The translations under genes were made by a program, and so were the position numbers. The notes beneath the pieces were generated by a model. That model searched no databases and was not told where the DNA came from. It saw nothing but the letters and a program-made list of their open reading frames with translations. A DNA stretch of 64,000 bases, taken from contig CAZEQY010000004.1 of assembly GCA_964514655.1 (NCBI GenBank), positions 62,001 through 126,000 on the forward strand, written 5' to 3'. Shown here piece after piece: positions 8,047-16,649 of the stretch. The DNA comes from SZAS-7 sp964514655 (lineage in GTDB: Bacteria > Chlamydiota > Chlamydiia > Chlamydiales > FEN-1388). How positions within the stretch are numbered: position 1 is the first letter of the stretch; every line of letters starts with the position of its first letter.

Positions 8047-8739
8047 ATGGCAAAAAGTGTAACAAAAAGTTTAATGGGTAGAAAGCGTGGTATGACCCAG
8101 ATGTTTGACGAGAAAGGTAATGTCGTCACATGCACAGTAATCCATGCTGAACCAAACGTGATCACACAGATCAAGACAAACGAAAACGACGGCTATCAAG
8201 CCCTCCAGCTTGCGTTTGAAGAAGTGAACGTTAAAGATCAACGCACGATTGTGAATCGTGTGTCAAAGCCTCTTTTGGGCCATTTCCAAAAGGCAGGCGT
8301 TAAGCCAAGCCGCTTTCTTTTTGAATCGCGCGTCGACAATGTAGCTGACTACCAAGTTGGCCAAAAACTTGACGTAAACATATTCGAAGGCGAAAAGTTT
8401 GTTGATATAACTGGTATATCGATTGGTAAAGGCTATCAAGGTACCATCAAGAAGTATAACTACTCAGGTGGTCCTGCTTCTCACGGTTCTGGCTTTCACC
8501 GCCATGCTGGTTCTACGGGTATGCGCTCGACTCCAGGTCGCTGCTTCCCAGGCGGACCACGTCCTAGCCACTTAGGTCATGAAAAAATTACGGTGCAGAG
8601 TCTTCGCATCGTTGCGATTGACCTAGCGAACAACCTTATCGTTGTAGAAGGTGCGGTTCCTGGCCATAAGAATTCAGTAGTAGTGTTAAAAGACGCTGTT
8701 AAGAAGAAGAAATCAGCTTCAAAAGCTAAAAAGAAATAG
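8047..8739 (+). CDS. rplC: 50S ribosomal protein L3
   Basis: 230 residues. L3 is an early-assembling 23S rRNA-binding protein whose central loop reaches the peptidyl transferase centre; that loop (GGPASHGSGFHRHAGSTG) is present. The C-terminus is a Lys-rich tail. It opens the ribosomal superoperon: rpsJ, which precedes rplC in most bacteria, is not here, as in Chlamydia. Confidence 0.98.
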   Translation: MAKSVTKSLMGRKRGMTQMFDEKGNVVTCTVIHAEPNVITQIKTNENDGYQALQLAFEEVNVKDQRTIVNRVSKPLLGHFQKAGVKPSRFLFESRVDNVADYQVGQKLDVNIFEGEKFVDITGISIGKGYQGTIKKYNYSGGPASHGSGFHRHAGSTGMRSTPGRCFPGGPRPSHLGHEKITVQSLRIVAIDLANNLIVVEGAVPGHKNSVVVLKDAVKKKKSASKAKKK

Positions 8740-8750
8740 GAAGATAAGCT

Positions 8751-9485
8751 GTGGCAACATCAAAAGCAAAAAAAGCAAGCGCTACTCAAAGTAGTGCACA
8801 GCAACTACGAAAGGTAAACCTACAAGGTAAAGAAGTTGGTCATGTTGACGTGAGCGATTCTCTCGCAAACGCCCAAGCTAACAGCCAGATGATCAAGGAT
8901 TACATTGTAGCATTGAGAGCAAACGCTCGCCAGTGGAACGCCAATACTAAAGGCCGCTCTGAGGTTAATCACTCAACGAAAAAGCCTCACGCTCAAAAGG
9001 GTACTGGTAATGCGCGTCAAGGTAGCCTTGCTGCTACACAGTATAAAGGTGGCGGACGCCCATTTGGTCCTAAGACAAAGTATGACCAACACGTGCGCAT
9101 CAATAAAAAAGAACGTCAAGCAGCAATTAGAGCGCTTTTAGCTGACAAAATCAATGCCGGTCAGTTCCTCGTTCTCGAAAATCCAGAAATGTCAGCGCCA
9201 AAGACTCGCGAAATCCAAAGCTTTATGGATGCGTGCAACCTTTATGGCAAGACACTTTTCCTCGGCGAAGGCAGCTTTGTGGATGTAAATGTTGAAGATA
9301 CCGTTCATCGCTTTATGATTCCTACAGACAAGCATGATGTGTTTACAAAGAGCATCCGCAATATTCCTAATGCCCTCTTTAAGCTTGTCTCAACATTGAG
9401 CGGCTATGATGTCATTTTGGCAAATCACATTGTCATTACTGAAGCAGCATATAATGAGCTTCAAGATTGGCTGGTAAAAGGATAA
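8751..9485 (+). CDS. rplD: 50S ribosomal protein L4
   Basis: 244 residues from a GTG start 11 bp after rplC (AGGAAGATAA upstream). The extended loop STKKPHAQKGTGNARQGS and the GGGRPFGPK segment identify L4, which lines the exit tunnel. It is longer than the usual 200-220 because of a Lys/Ala/Ser-rich N-terminal extension of about 20 residues. In other bacteria L4 represses its own operon; whether it does here is unknown. Confidence 0.97.
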   Translation: MATSKAKKASATQSSAQQLRKVNLQGKEVGHVDVSDSLANAQANSQMIKDYIVALRANARQWNANTKGRSEVNHSTKKPHAQKGTGNARQGSLAATQYKGGGRPFGPKTKYDQHVRINKKERQAAIRALLADKINAGQFLVLENPEMSAPKTREIQSFMDACNLYGKTLFLGEGSFVDVNVEDTVHRFMIPTDKHDVFTKSIRNIPNALFKLVSTLSGYDVILANHIVITEAAYNELQDWLVKG

Positions 9486-9490
9486 CGACT

Positions 9491-9832
9491 ATGAAACATA
9501 ACAATCCATATCAAGTGATAAAGCGCCGCTATATCACAGAAAAAGCAAGTATGCTTCAAGGCCTAAAAGATGCCAAGAGCAACAAATCGCTAGCTCGCTG
9601 CGAAAACCCAAAGTATGTCTTTTTGGTTGATCCAAAAGCCAACAAAAGTGAAATCGCCCAAGCGCTAGAAGAAATCTATCGCGACAAGCACATACGTGTT
9701 GTTGCAGTAAACACTATCAACGTAAAGCCAAAGCAATACAATCGACGTGGCCGCATGAATGCTGGCCGTAGCACACTGATGAAAAAAGCAGTGGTAACGC
9801 TGGCTGTTGGCGATCAACTTGATGAAAGCTAG
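9491..9832 (+). CDS. rplW: 50S ribosomal protein L23
   Basis: 113 residues from the ATG at 9491, which has AAAAGGA upstream; an in-frame TTG inside rplD is less likely. The ITEKAS motif near the N-terminus and the VNTINVKPKQYNRRGR loop are typical. L23 lies at the tunnel exit and docks trigger factor and SRP. Five bases separate it from rplD. Confidence 0.96.
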   Translation: MKHNNPYQVIKRRYITEKASMLQGLKDAKSNKSLARCENPKYVFLVDPKANKSEIAQALEEIYRDKHIRVVAVNTINVKPKQYNRRGRMNAGRSTLMKKAVVTLAVGDQLDES

Positions 9833-9844
9833 AGGATATAGATC

Positions 9845-10690
9845 ATGCTGAAAACATTTCGACCAAATACTCCGAGTAACCGCTGGTTAGTTCTTTCTGA
9901 CAATGCGCAGCTTACACGTGTAAACGGCACTCGCCAGACAGTAAAGCCTACTAAAAAGCTCCTTGCTCGCAAGAAGCGTACAGGTGGACGTAACAACAAC
10001 GGTCATATCACATGCCGTCACCGCGGTGGAGGCCATAGAAAGCACTACCGTTTAATCGACTTTAAGCGCGACAAGCTTGATATCCAAGCAAAAGTGGCAT
10101 CTGTTGAATACGATCCAAACCGTTCGGCTTTTATTGCTCTTTTGAACTATAAAGACGGCGAAAAGCGCTATATCATCGCTCCGGTTGGCCTTCAGGCAGG
10201 AGACGTGCTTGTATCTTCAGATACACACCCACTCTTTAATACAGGCTGCACAACGCGCCTTAAGTATATGCCAGTTGGTGCGACTATACACAACATCGAA
10301 CTTATTCCCGGAAAAGGGGCAAAAATGGTACGATCTGCAGGTCTTTCAGCCCAGCTTATGGGTAGAAGCGGTGGATTTGCTACAATACGCCTCCCATCTG
10401 GCGAAATGCGCAATGTAAACGAAGAATGTCGAGCAACGATTGGCGTTGTATCAAATGCGGAACACAATGTTCGCGTTGAAGGTAAAGCAGGAAGAAACCG
10501 CTGGAAGGGTATTCGTCCAACAGTTCGCGGTACAGCTATGAACCCAGTTGACCACCCGCACGGTGGAGGTGAAGGTAAGCATAACGGCTACATCCCTCAA
10601 ACACCATGGGCGAAAAAGACAAAAGGTTTACGTACTCGTGCGAAGCGCAAGACGACAACCCGATTCATTATTAAAGATCGTAGGGACTAA
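9845..10690 (+). CDS. rplB: 50S ribosomal protein L2
   Basis: 281 residues, standard length. The KKLLARKKRTGGRNNNGHIT start of the RNA-binding region and the C-terminal signature HPHGGGEGKHNG are present. L2 is needed for subunit joining and peptidyl transfer. It lies 12 bp after rplW. Confidence 0.98.
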   Translation: MLKTFRPNTPSNRWLVLSDNAQLTRVNGTRQTVKPTKKLLARKKRTGGRNNNGHITCRHRGGGHRKHYRLIDFKRDKLDIQAKVASVEYDPNRSAFIALLNYKDGEKRYIIAPVGLQAGDVLVSSDTHPLFNTGCTTRLKYMPVGATIHNIELIPGKGAKMVRSAGLSAQLMGRSGGFATIRLPSGEMRNVNEECRATIGVVSNAEHNVRVEGKAGRNRWKGIRPTVRGTAMNPVDHPHGGGEGKHNGYIPQTPWAKKTKGLRTRAKRKTTTRFIIKDRRD

Positions 10691-10694
10691 TACT

Positions 10695-10967
10695 ATGGCA
10701 AGATCGTTAAAAAAAGGGCCTTTTGTAGACCATCACCTGATTAAGAAAGTTGAAGATCTCAATAGCCGTAAAGAGAAAAAACAGTTTAAAACCTGGTCCC
10801 GTCGCTCGATGATAGTACCAGAAATGATTGGCCACTCTATCGATGTGTACAATGGCCGCAAATTTATCACGGTATACGTTACCGAAAATATGGTTGGTCA
10901 CCGCCTTGGAGAGTTTTCTCCTACAAGGACATTTAAAGGCCACCCAATAAAGAAAGCAGCAGCATAA
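10695..10967 (+). CDS. rpsS: 30S ribosomal protein S19
   Basis: 90 residues from the ATG at 10695 (MARSLKKGPFVDHHL, a near-invariant start). The GHRLGEFSPTRTFKGH signature binds 16S rRNA at the head of the 30S subunit with S13. It lies 4 bp after rplB. Confidence 0.98.
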   Translation: MARSLKKGPFVDHHLIKKVEDLNSRKEKKQFKTWSRRSMIVPEMIGHSIDVYNGRKFITVYVTENMVGHRLGEFSPTRTFKGHPIKKAAA

Positions 10968-10986
10968 GGTAAAGAAGGAACACCCA

Positions 10987-11322
10987 ATGTCTGAATTTAA
11001 AGCAGTAACAAAATTTGTTCGAATCAGCCCCCGAAAGGCAAGGCTCGCTGCGGACCTTATTCGAGGCCTCGCGGTTCCTCAAGCAAGACTTCAGCTTGAG
11101 CACTGTGGGTTAAAAGGCGGCAAACTTCTTATTAAGACGCTTAATAGCGCTGTCGCAAATGCTGAAATGCAATCTGATGCAAGTGGCGAAAAACTCCACG
11201 TGCAGGAAGTGCGTGTTGATGAAGGTCCAAGGCTGAAGCGTGCAAAGCCGAGAAGCCGTGGCCAAAGGCACCCGATTATTAAACGAACAAGTCATTTTAC
11301 AGTCGTAGTAAGTACGCAATAA
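10987..11322 (+). CDS. rplV: 50S ribosomal protein L22
   Basis: 111 residues. FVRISPRKARLAADLIRG at the N-terminus and the long beta-hairpin ending in RAKPRSRGQRHPIIKRTSH are diagnostic. The hairpin lines the nascent chain tunnel, where macrolides bind. AAGAAGGAAC precedes the ATG. Confidence 0.98.
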   Translation: MSEFKAVTKFVRISPRKARLAADLIRGLAVPQARLQLEHCGLKGGKLLIKTLNSAVANAEMQSDASGEKLHVQEVRVDEGPRLKRAKPRSRGQRHPIIKRTSHFTVVVSTQ

Positions 11323-11332
11323 GGAGAATGTA

Positions 11333-12001
11333 ATGGGTCAGAAGACAAACCCTGTAGGCTTTCGTCTCAAGTTAAACAAAGGCTGGAAGTCACGTTGGTA
11401 TGCAAATAAGCAAGAGTTTGGAACGCTTCTCATCGAAGACAGTAAAATCCGCGAATTTTTGATGAAGCAACCTGCTTGCCAAGGCACAAGCGCCATTAGC
11501 ATTCGCCGTATGAGTGAGAAGATTGAAATTGTTATCCACACAGCAAGACCAGGTCTTGTTATCGGCAAAAAAGGAAGCGAAATCGATGTACTTCGCAATC
11601 AGCTTTCTGACATGACCGGCAAAGAAGTGTGGATCGAAGTAGAAGAAATTAAGCGTCCAGACCTTGATGCTAAAATCGTTGCAGATGGCATTGCCAAGCA
11701 ACTAGAACGTCGTATTCCTTTCCGCCGCGCACTGAAAAAAGCGATGCAAAGCGTTATGGAAGCGGGTGGACAAGGCGTTCGTGTGCAAGTATCAGGCCGT
11801 TTAGGTGGTGCTGAGATTGCACGTCGCGAGTGGTACAAAGAGGGCGTAATTCCTCTACAAACACTCAGACAAGATATCGATTTTGCCTATGGCCGTGCTG
11901 AAACGACATATGGCTCGATTGGAGTCAAAGTATGGATTAACCGCGGCGAGACCATAGTCGCTAAAAAACCAAAAGAAGAGCAGGCGGCAAAAGCGGCCTA
12001 A
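11333..12001 (+). CDS. rpsC: 30S ribosomal protein S3
   Basis: 222 residues. MGQKTNPVGFRL opens it, the KH domain has GLVIGKKGSEID, and the C-terminal domain includes VQVSGRLGGAEIARREWYKEGVIP. S3 lies at the mRNA entry site and has helicase activity with S4/S5. Ten bases after rplV, AAGGAG upstream. Confidence 0.98.
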   Translation: MGQKTNPVGFRLKLNKGWKSRWYANKQEFGTLLIEDSKIREFLMKQPACQGTSAISIRRMSEKIEIVIHTARPGLVIGKKGSEIDVLRNQLSDMTGKEVWIEVEEIKRPDLDAKIVADGIAKQLERRIPFRRALKKAMQSVMEAGGQGVRVQVSGRLGGAEIARREWYKEGVIPLQTLRQDIDFAYGRAETTYGSIGVKVWINRGETIVAKKPKEEQAAKAA

Positions 12002-12020
12002 TATCAGGAGTTATTGATTC

Positions 12021-12440
12021 ATGAGCTTACAGCCAAAGAAAACAAAACATCGCAAGATGATGAAGGGGCACCTAACTGGTGTTGCAAAAGCTGCGACCTT
12101 CGTCGACTACGGCGATTTCGGAATTCAAGTACTCGAGCGTGGTTGGATCACAAGCCAACAGATCGAAGCTTGCCGCGTTGCGATTAACCGCTTCTTCAAC
12201 CGTCGCGGAAAAGTATGGGTACGCCTTTTTCCAGATAAGCCGGTAACAAAGAAGCCAGCAGAAGTTCGTATGGGTAAGGGTAAAGGTAACCTTGATCACT
12301 GGGTTGCTCCAGTTAAGCCGGGCAGAATTATCTTCGAAGTGGCTAACGTGCCAAAAGATGTTGCCCAAGATGCATGCCGTAGAGCTGCCGCAAAGCTCGG
12401 TATTAAGACCCGCTTTGTAGAACGCGTAGAGAGAGTATAG
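12021..12440 (+). CDS. rplP: 50S ribosomal protein L16
   Basis: 139 residues. Signatures RKVWVRLFPDKPVTKKPAEVRMGKGKG and the HWVAPVKPG turn are present. L16 binds near the A-site and is needed for late 50S assembly. It starts 19 bp after rpsC with a CAGGAG ribosome site. Confidence 0.98.
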   Translation: MSLQPKKTKHRKMMKGHLTGVAKAATFVDYGDFGIQVLERGWITSQQIEACRVAINRFFNRRGKVWVRLFPDKPVTKKPAEVRMGKGKGNLDHWVAPVKPGRIIFEVANVPKDVAQDACRRAAAKLGIKTRFVERVERV

Positions 12441-12452
12441 GAGAGCTAACAT

Positions 12453-12659
12453 ATGACTAAAGCAAAAGATATACGCACAGAAAGTACACAAGAGCTTGAA
12501 GCTCAAGTACAACAGATGCGTAAAGAAATTTTTGAACTACGCAATGCGCTCTCTTCTAAGAGAGAAGATGTAAAGCCTAGTCAAATTAGGATGAAAAGAA
12601 AAGACGTAGCGCGTATACTTACTGTCCTTAGACAACGCGAGCTATCAGCTGCCGCTTAA
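12453..12659 (+). CDS. rpmC: 50S ribosomal protein L29
   Basis: 68 residues, two helices: ELEAQVQQMRKEIFELRNAL and the KRKDVARILTVLRQRE helix conserved in L29. It lies beside L23 at the tunnel exit. Position rplP-rpmC-rpsQ is the usual one. Confidence 0.96.
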   Translation: MTKAKDIRTESTQELEAQVQQMRKEIFELRNALSSKREDVKPSQIRMKRKDVARILTVLRQRELSAAA

Positions 12660-12676
12660 CAAATAGAAGAGAATTT

Positions 12677-12955
12677 ATGGAAAAAGCACAAGAATTAGCG
12701 AAACGCACAAACCGTAAGACAAGAAAGGGTGTCGTCGTTTCCAACAAGATGCAAAAGACCGTTGTTGTACGCGTTGAGAGGACTATTCGTCACCCAGAGT
12801 ACGACAAAGTTGTTACAAGGTCTAAAAAATATTATGCCCATGATGAGTCAAACACTGCCAAGGAAGGCGATGTAGTAAGCATCATGGAAACGCGTCCTAT
12901 GTCAAAGCTTAAAAGATGGCGCGTTGTAGAAGTTGAACAAAAGCTTCAAAAGTAG
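12677..12955 (+). CDS. rpsQ: 30S ribosomal protein S17
   Basis: 92 residues, a few more than usual. OB-fold protein with GVVVSNKMQKTVVVRVER and the C-terminal MSKLKRWRVVEV strand. It is a primary 16S rRNA binder that starts 30S assembly. Confidence 0.97.
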   Translation: MEKAQELAKRTNRKTRKGVVVSNKMQKTVVVRVERTIRHPEYDKVVTRSKKYYAHDESNTAKEGDVVSIMETRPMSKLKRWRVVEVEQKLQK

Positions 12956-12984
12956 CTTCCGATCAATAGGAGTGGAAAAAGATT

Positions 12985-13350
12985 ATGCTTCAGCAAGAAA
13001 GCAGACTAGATGTCGCAGATAACACAGGCGCCGAAGAAATTGGTTTGTTCAAAGTGTTAGGTGGTTCAAAGCGTCGATACATGGGTGTAGGCGATGTTGG
13101 TATTGGCAGCGTTAAGCGTGCAAAACCAAATGGAACAGTTAAAAAAGGTGAAGTTGTACGATTTGTAATCGTTCGCACAAAGCGCTTCATCCGCAGAAAA
13201 GATGGATTTATCCGTTTTGACAAGAATAGCTGCGTGATAATCGATGATAAGGGTAATCCCCGTGGAACCCGTATTTTTGGACCTATTGCTCGCGAAGTTC
13301 GCGACAGGGGATATGTAAAGATTGGCTCACTCGCCCCAGAAGTTATTTAA
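12985..13350 (+). CDS. rplN: 50S ribosomal protein L14
   Basis: 121 residues, standard. Begins MLQQESRLDVADNTGA, with KVLGGSKRRYMGVGD and the C-terminal GTRIFGPIAREVRDRGYVKIGSLAPEVI. L14 contacts 16S rRNA to form an intersubunit bridge and is the target of the silencing factor RsfS. Confidence 0.98.
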   Translation: MLQQESRLDVADNTGAEEIGLFKVLGGSKRRYMGVGDVGIGSVKRAKPNGTVKKGEVVRFVIVRTKRFIRRKDGFIRFDKNSCVIIDDKGNPRGTRIFGPIAREVRDRGYVKIGSLAPEVI

Positions 13351-13361
13351 AGGTAGTATAG

Positions 13362-13706
13362 ATGAGAAATGTATCTAAAAAAATTCGTGCCGGTGACAAA
13401 GTTCTCGTAACTGCCGGTAACTCAAAAGGCTCCACAGGCACTGTTATCCGCACAATGGGTGAGAAAGTGCTCGTACAGGGGATTAACCTCTGCAAAAAGC
13501 ACGTTAAGCGATCACAGCAAAACCCAAAAGGTGGCATTGTAGAAATGGAAAAACCAATCAACGTCTCTAACGTTGCACCATGCGATGATGCAGGCAACCG
13601 CTTAAAGCTTAAAGTAGAGATGAAAAGCGATGGAACGAAAGAGCTCGTTTACGAAAACAATGGCCAAAAGAGCTCATGGCGTTCAATGAAGCGTTCTAAG
13701 GAGTAA
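13362..13706 (+). CDS. rplX: 50S ribosomal protein L24
   Basis: 114 residues. The KOW motif (IRAGDKVLVTAGNSKGSTGTV) is N-terminal, followed by GINLCKKHVKRSQQNPKGGIVEMEKPI. An early assembly protein near the tunnel exit. It lies 11 bp after rplN. Confidence 0.97.
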   Translation: MRNVSKKIRAGDKVLVTAGNSKGSTGTVIRTMGEKVLVQGINLCKKHVKRSQQNPKGGIVEMEKPINVSNVAPCDDAGNRLKLKVEMKSDGTKELVYENNGQKSSWRSMKRSKE

Positions 13707-13711
13707 GCACT

Positions 13712-14296
13712 ATGTCGAGAATTAAAACTCGTTTTAATAAATCAGTTAAGCCTGCACTGCAAAAGCAGTTTAACTACGAAAACCCAATGATGATTCCTTC
13801 TATGAAGAAGATCGTCATCAGCATGGGTATCGCAGAGGCGTCTAAAGATAAAAACTCAGTTATCGACTGTGTTAATGAACTTTCGCTTATCTCTGGTCAG
13901 AAGCCAATAATCACCCGTGCTAAAAAGGCGATTTCTAACTTCAAGCTGAGAGAAGATCAGCCTATTGGTATCAAGGTAACCCTTCGCGGTCAAAGAATGT
14001 ACGATTTCTTCGACCGTTTTTGCAATATTGCTGCGCCTCGCATTCGCGACTTTCGTGGCTTTAATTCAAAAGCTGATGGCAGCGGCAACTTTACACTTGG
14101 TCTAGAAGACCAGATGATCTTTCCAGAACTTAATCTGGATAAAGTTAAGCGCTCTCAAGGGATGAACATTACCTTTGTTACCTCAGCAAAAAATGATGAA
14201 GAGTGTGTCGAGCTTTTGAGGCTCATGGGCATGCCGTTTAAAGAAAAGACAGTAGTAGTGCCTGATTGGCACGATATCCAGGGAGAGAAAAAATGA
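13712..14296 (+). CDS. rplE: 50S ribosomal protein L5
   Basis: 194 residues, about 15 longer than the usual 179, the extra being at the C-terminus (VVVPDWHDIQGEKK). Family motifs SGQKPIITRAKKAISNFKLRE and IRDFRGFNSKADGSGNFTLG are present. L5 binds 5S rRNA. The stop overlaps the start of rpsH (ATGA), and rpsN (S14), usually found here, is missing. Confidence 0.97.
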   Translation: MSRIKTRFNKSVKPALQKQFNYENPMMIPSMKKIVISMGIAEASKDKNSVIDCVNELSLISGQKPIITRAKKAISNFKLREDQPIGIKVTLRGQRMYDFFDRFCNIAAPRIRDFRGFNSKADGSGNFTLGLEDQMIFPELNLDKVKRSQGMNITFVTSAKNDEECVELLRLMGMPFKEKTVVVPDWHDIQGEKK

Positions 14297-14691
14297 GTTT
14301 TAATGATCCTGTAGCAGATCTCTTAACTCGTATCCGCAATTCATGTATGGCACGCCATGCGTACGTAGATGTGCAGTGGAGCGTGTTAAATCAAAACATA
14401 GCTAACTTGCTGAAAAACGAATCATATATCGAGCACTTTCTAGTGAAAACAGAGGGTGGCAAGTCAACAATGCGAATTTTCTTGCGCTATACAACAGGCC
14501 GTCAGCCCCTCATTCGTGGGCTAAAGCGCGCATCAAAGCCAGGACGCAGACGCTATGTAGGCTATAACGACATCCCGAAAGTCTTCGATGGACTTGGAAT
14601 ATCAATATTGAGCACGTCAAAGGGCGTGTTAGTAGGTTCAGAAGCTCGAAACCGCAAAGTCGGTGGCGAATTATTGTGTTACGTTTGGTAA
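14293..14691 (+). CDS. rpsH: 30S ribosomal protein S8
   Basis: 132 residues from the ATG at 14293 that overlaps the rplE stop by four bases. N-terminal DPVADLLTRIRNSCMA and C-terminal GISILSTSKGVLVGSEARNRKVGGELLCYVW are S8 hallmarks. S8 binds 16S helix 21 and in E. coli represses the spc operon. Confidence 0.98.
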   Translation: MSFNDPVADLLTRIRNSCMARHAYVDVQWSVLNQNIANLLKNESYIEHFLVKTEGGKSTMRIFLRYTTGRQPLIRGLKRASKPGRRRYVGYNDIPKVFDGLGISILSTSKGVLVGSEARNRKVGGELLCYVW

Positions 14692-14704
14692 AGGAATATA
14701 TATC

Positions 14705-15253
14705 ATGTCTCGCAAAGGAAGAGCGCCAATTACTCTACCCAAAGGTGTAGAAGTACAGGTTAAAGGAAATGAAATCGTCGTAAAAGGCCCAAAAGGCACT
14801 TTGCAACAAGACCTCGTTCCAGGAGTGTCACTTACTGTTGAAAACGGCGTAGCTAACGTTCATGTAGCAAGCGATGATCGCGCACTGAGAAAGTTCCACG
14901 GACTTTATCGCGCACTCGTTAACAATATGGTTCTCGGCACGACTCAAGGTTTTGAGACAAAGCTTGAGATGATCGGCGTTGGTTACCGCGCTGCCGTACA
15001 GGGAAATGTGCTTGATCTTCAGGTTGGCAATAGCCACGAAACGAAGCTCGCAATCCCACAAGGCATCGCAGTAAAAGTTGATAAAAATACGCAGATCTCT
15101 GTAACAGGAATCGACAAGCAAGCTGTGGGTCAATTTGCAGCTCAAATTCGCGCGCACAAGAAGCCAGAACCTTACCAAGGTAAAGGCATACGCTACGAAG
15201 GCGAGTATGTACGTAAGAAAGCTGGTAAAGCAGCCAAAACAGCTAAAAAGTAA
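14705..15253 (+). CDS. rplF: 50S ribosomal protein L6
   Basis: 182 residues from the ATG at 14705 (MSRKGRAPITLPKGVEV), with AAAGGAA upstream. The C-terminal signature QFAAQIRAHKKPEPYQGKGIRYEGE is intact. L6 lies near the sarcin-ricin loop and factor-binding site. A Lys/Ala tail ends the protein. Confidence 0.98.
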   Translation: MSRKGRAPITLPKGVEVQVKGNEIVVKGPKGTLQQDLVPGVSLTVENGVANVHVASDDRALRKFHGLYRALVNNMVLGTTQGFETKLEMIGVGYRAAVQGNVLDLQVGNSHETKLAIPQGIAVKVDKNTQISVTGIDKQAVGQFAAQIRAHKKPEPYQGKGIRYEGEYVRKKAGKAAKTAKK

Positions 15254-15265
15254 GGGTAGTAACTA

Positions 15266-15637
15266 ATGGAAAGCGGTCTTATTAAATCAAGTGCAAGAAA
15301 GCACAAGCGTGCTATGCGCGTTCGTAAGAAAGTGCAAGGTACCGTGACAAAGCCAAGAATGTGCGTTATCAAGTCAAATAAGCATATTTCAGTGCAGCTC
15401 ATTAACGACGAAGAAGGCAAGACACTTGCTTCACTTTCAACCAATTCAAAAGAATTGCGTAAAACAGAACATGCTAAGAAAAATAAAGCGTCAGCTAAAG
15501 CTTTGGGCGAAATGATGGCAAAAAAGGCCAAAAGTCTTGGAATTTCCGAGATCGTATTTGACCGTGGTCCATTTCGTTATCACGGAATACTTGCTGAACT
15601 TGCTGACAGCGCACGTGCTGGCGGCCTCCAGTTTTAA
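15266..15637 (+). CDS. rplR: 50S ribosomal protein L18
   Basis: 123 residues. RKHKRAMRVRKKVQGTVTKPRMCVIKSNKHI at the N-terminus in outline, and FDRGPFRYHGILAELADSARAGGLQF at the end, match L18, which brings 5S rRNA to the 50S with L5. It lies 12 bp after rplF. Confidence 0.97.
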   Translation: MESGLIKSSARKHKRAMRVRKKVQGTVTKPRMCVIKSNKHISVQLINDEEGKTLASLSTNSKELRKTEHAKKNKASAKALGEMMAKKAKSLGISEIVFDRGPFRYHGILAELADSARAGGLQF

Positions 15638-15665
15638 ACACGAATTAGAATAAGGCTATAAGGTA

Positions 15666-16163
15666 ATGGCAAAACAAGAAAATACCAAGCGAGAGCAAGG
15701 CCAGTCAGATCTCATGGAAAAAGTGCTCTACATCAACCGCTGCTCAAAGACTGTAAAGGGCGGACGCAAGATGAGCTTTTCTGCGCTCATACTCGTAGGT
15801 GATGGCAAAGGACGTGTAGGCTATGGATTTGCGAAGGCAAATGAACTTACAGAAGCTATCCGCAAAGGCGGCGAGCTTGCACGTAAGAACATGCACACAA
15901 TTATCATGGAAGGATCGACGATCCCTCATGATATGTCTGTAAAATGGGATGGAGCAACTATCTATATGCGTCCGGCAAAACCAGGTACAGGTATCATTGC
16001 TGGTTCAAAAGTACGCTCAATATTGCAGTACGCTGGCGTTAAAGATGTGATGGCAAAGAGCTTAGGTTCTAGCAATCCAATTAACCAAGTGCGTGCTACG
16101 TTTAAAGCGCTTAAGAGCATGACGACACGTGAAAACATTCTCGCACAAAGGAAGGGAGCATAA
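15666..16163 (+). CDS. rpsE: 30S ribosomal protein S5
   Basis: 165 residues. The double-stranded RNA-binding N-terminal domain (INRCSKTVKGGRKMSFSALI...GYGFAKA) and the C-terminal GTGIIAGSKVRSILQYAGV segment are present. S5 affects decoding accuracy. rpmD (L30), usually next, is absent; the stop overlaps rplO by one base. Confidence 0.98.
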   Translation: MAKQENTKREQGQSDLMEKVLYINRCSKTVKGGRKMSFSALILVGDGKGRVGYGFAKANELTEAIRKGGELARKNMHTIIMEGSTIPHDMSVKWDGATIYMRPAKPGTGIIAGSKVRSILQYAGVKDVMAKSLGSSNPINQVRATFKALKSMTTRENILAQRKGA

Positions 16164-16609
16164 TGGAACTGCATTCATTAACAAATTCAAGCCGTCCGGC
16201 AAAGAGAAGAAAGCGCGTAGGTCGCGGTATGGGCTCAGGCCTTGGTAAAACTTGTGGCCGCGGTCACAAGGGTGCGGGTAGCCGTGCTGGTTATAAGACT
16301 AGAGCTCGATATGAGGGCGGACAGTTGCCACTTTATCGTAAGATTCCTGGTCGTGGTTTTAGCAACGCAATGTTTCAAAAGAAACTTGACGCTGTAAACC
16401 TTAGCTATATCGAAGCACATTTTGCAGATGGCGATGTTGTAAACCTAGCATCTCTTCAAGAGCGTGGTTTAGTTGGCAATAGCTCATGCGGCTTTAAAGT
16501 GCTGTCTGAAGGCGAAATTACAAAGAAAGTGCGCATTGAAGCCAATGCGATGTCCAAAAAGGCCGAAGAAAAACTGCAGCAAGCTCAGATCCAGTATACA
16601 ATAATCTGA
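16163..16609 (+). CDS. rplO: 50S ribosomal protein L15
   Basis: 148 residues. The Gly/Arg-rich N-terminus (KRVGRGMGSGLGKTCGRGHK) and GGQLPLYRKIPGRGFSN are the L15 signature. A late assembly protein in the 50S core. It begins in a TAATG overlap with rpsE and precedes secY by 40 bp. Confidence 0.98.
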   Translation: MELHSLTNSSRPAKRRKRVGRGMGSGLGKTCGRGHKGAGSRAGYKTRARYEGGQLPLYRKIPGRGFSNAMFQKKLDAVNLSYIEAHFADGDVVNLASLQERGLVGNSSCGFKVLSEGEITKKVRIEANAMSKKAEEKLQQAQIQYTII

Positions 16610-16649
16610 GTATCACGACTGCTCCATTTACAGAGAGATGTGACCACAT

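Noticed and set aside
12072..12512. 146-codon minus-strand frame across rplP-rpmC
   Set aside because: It crosses two well-conserved ribosomal genes; the product has no motif.
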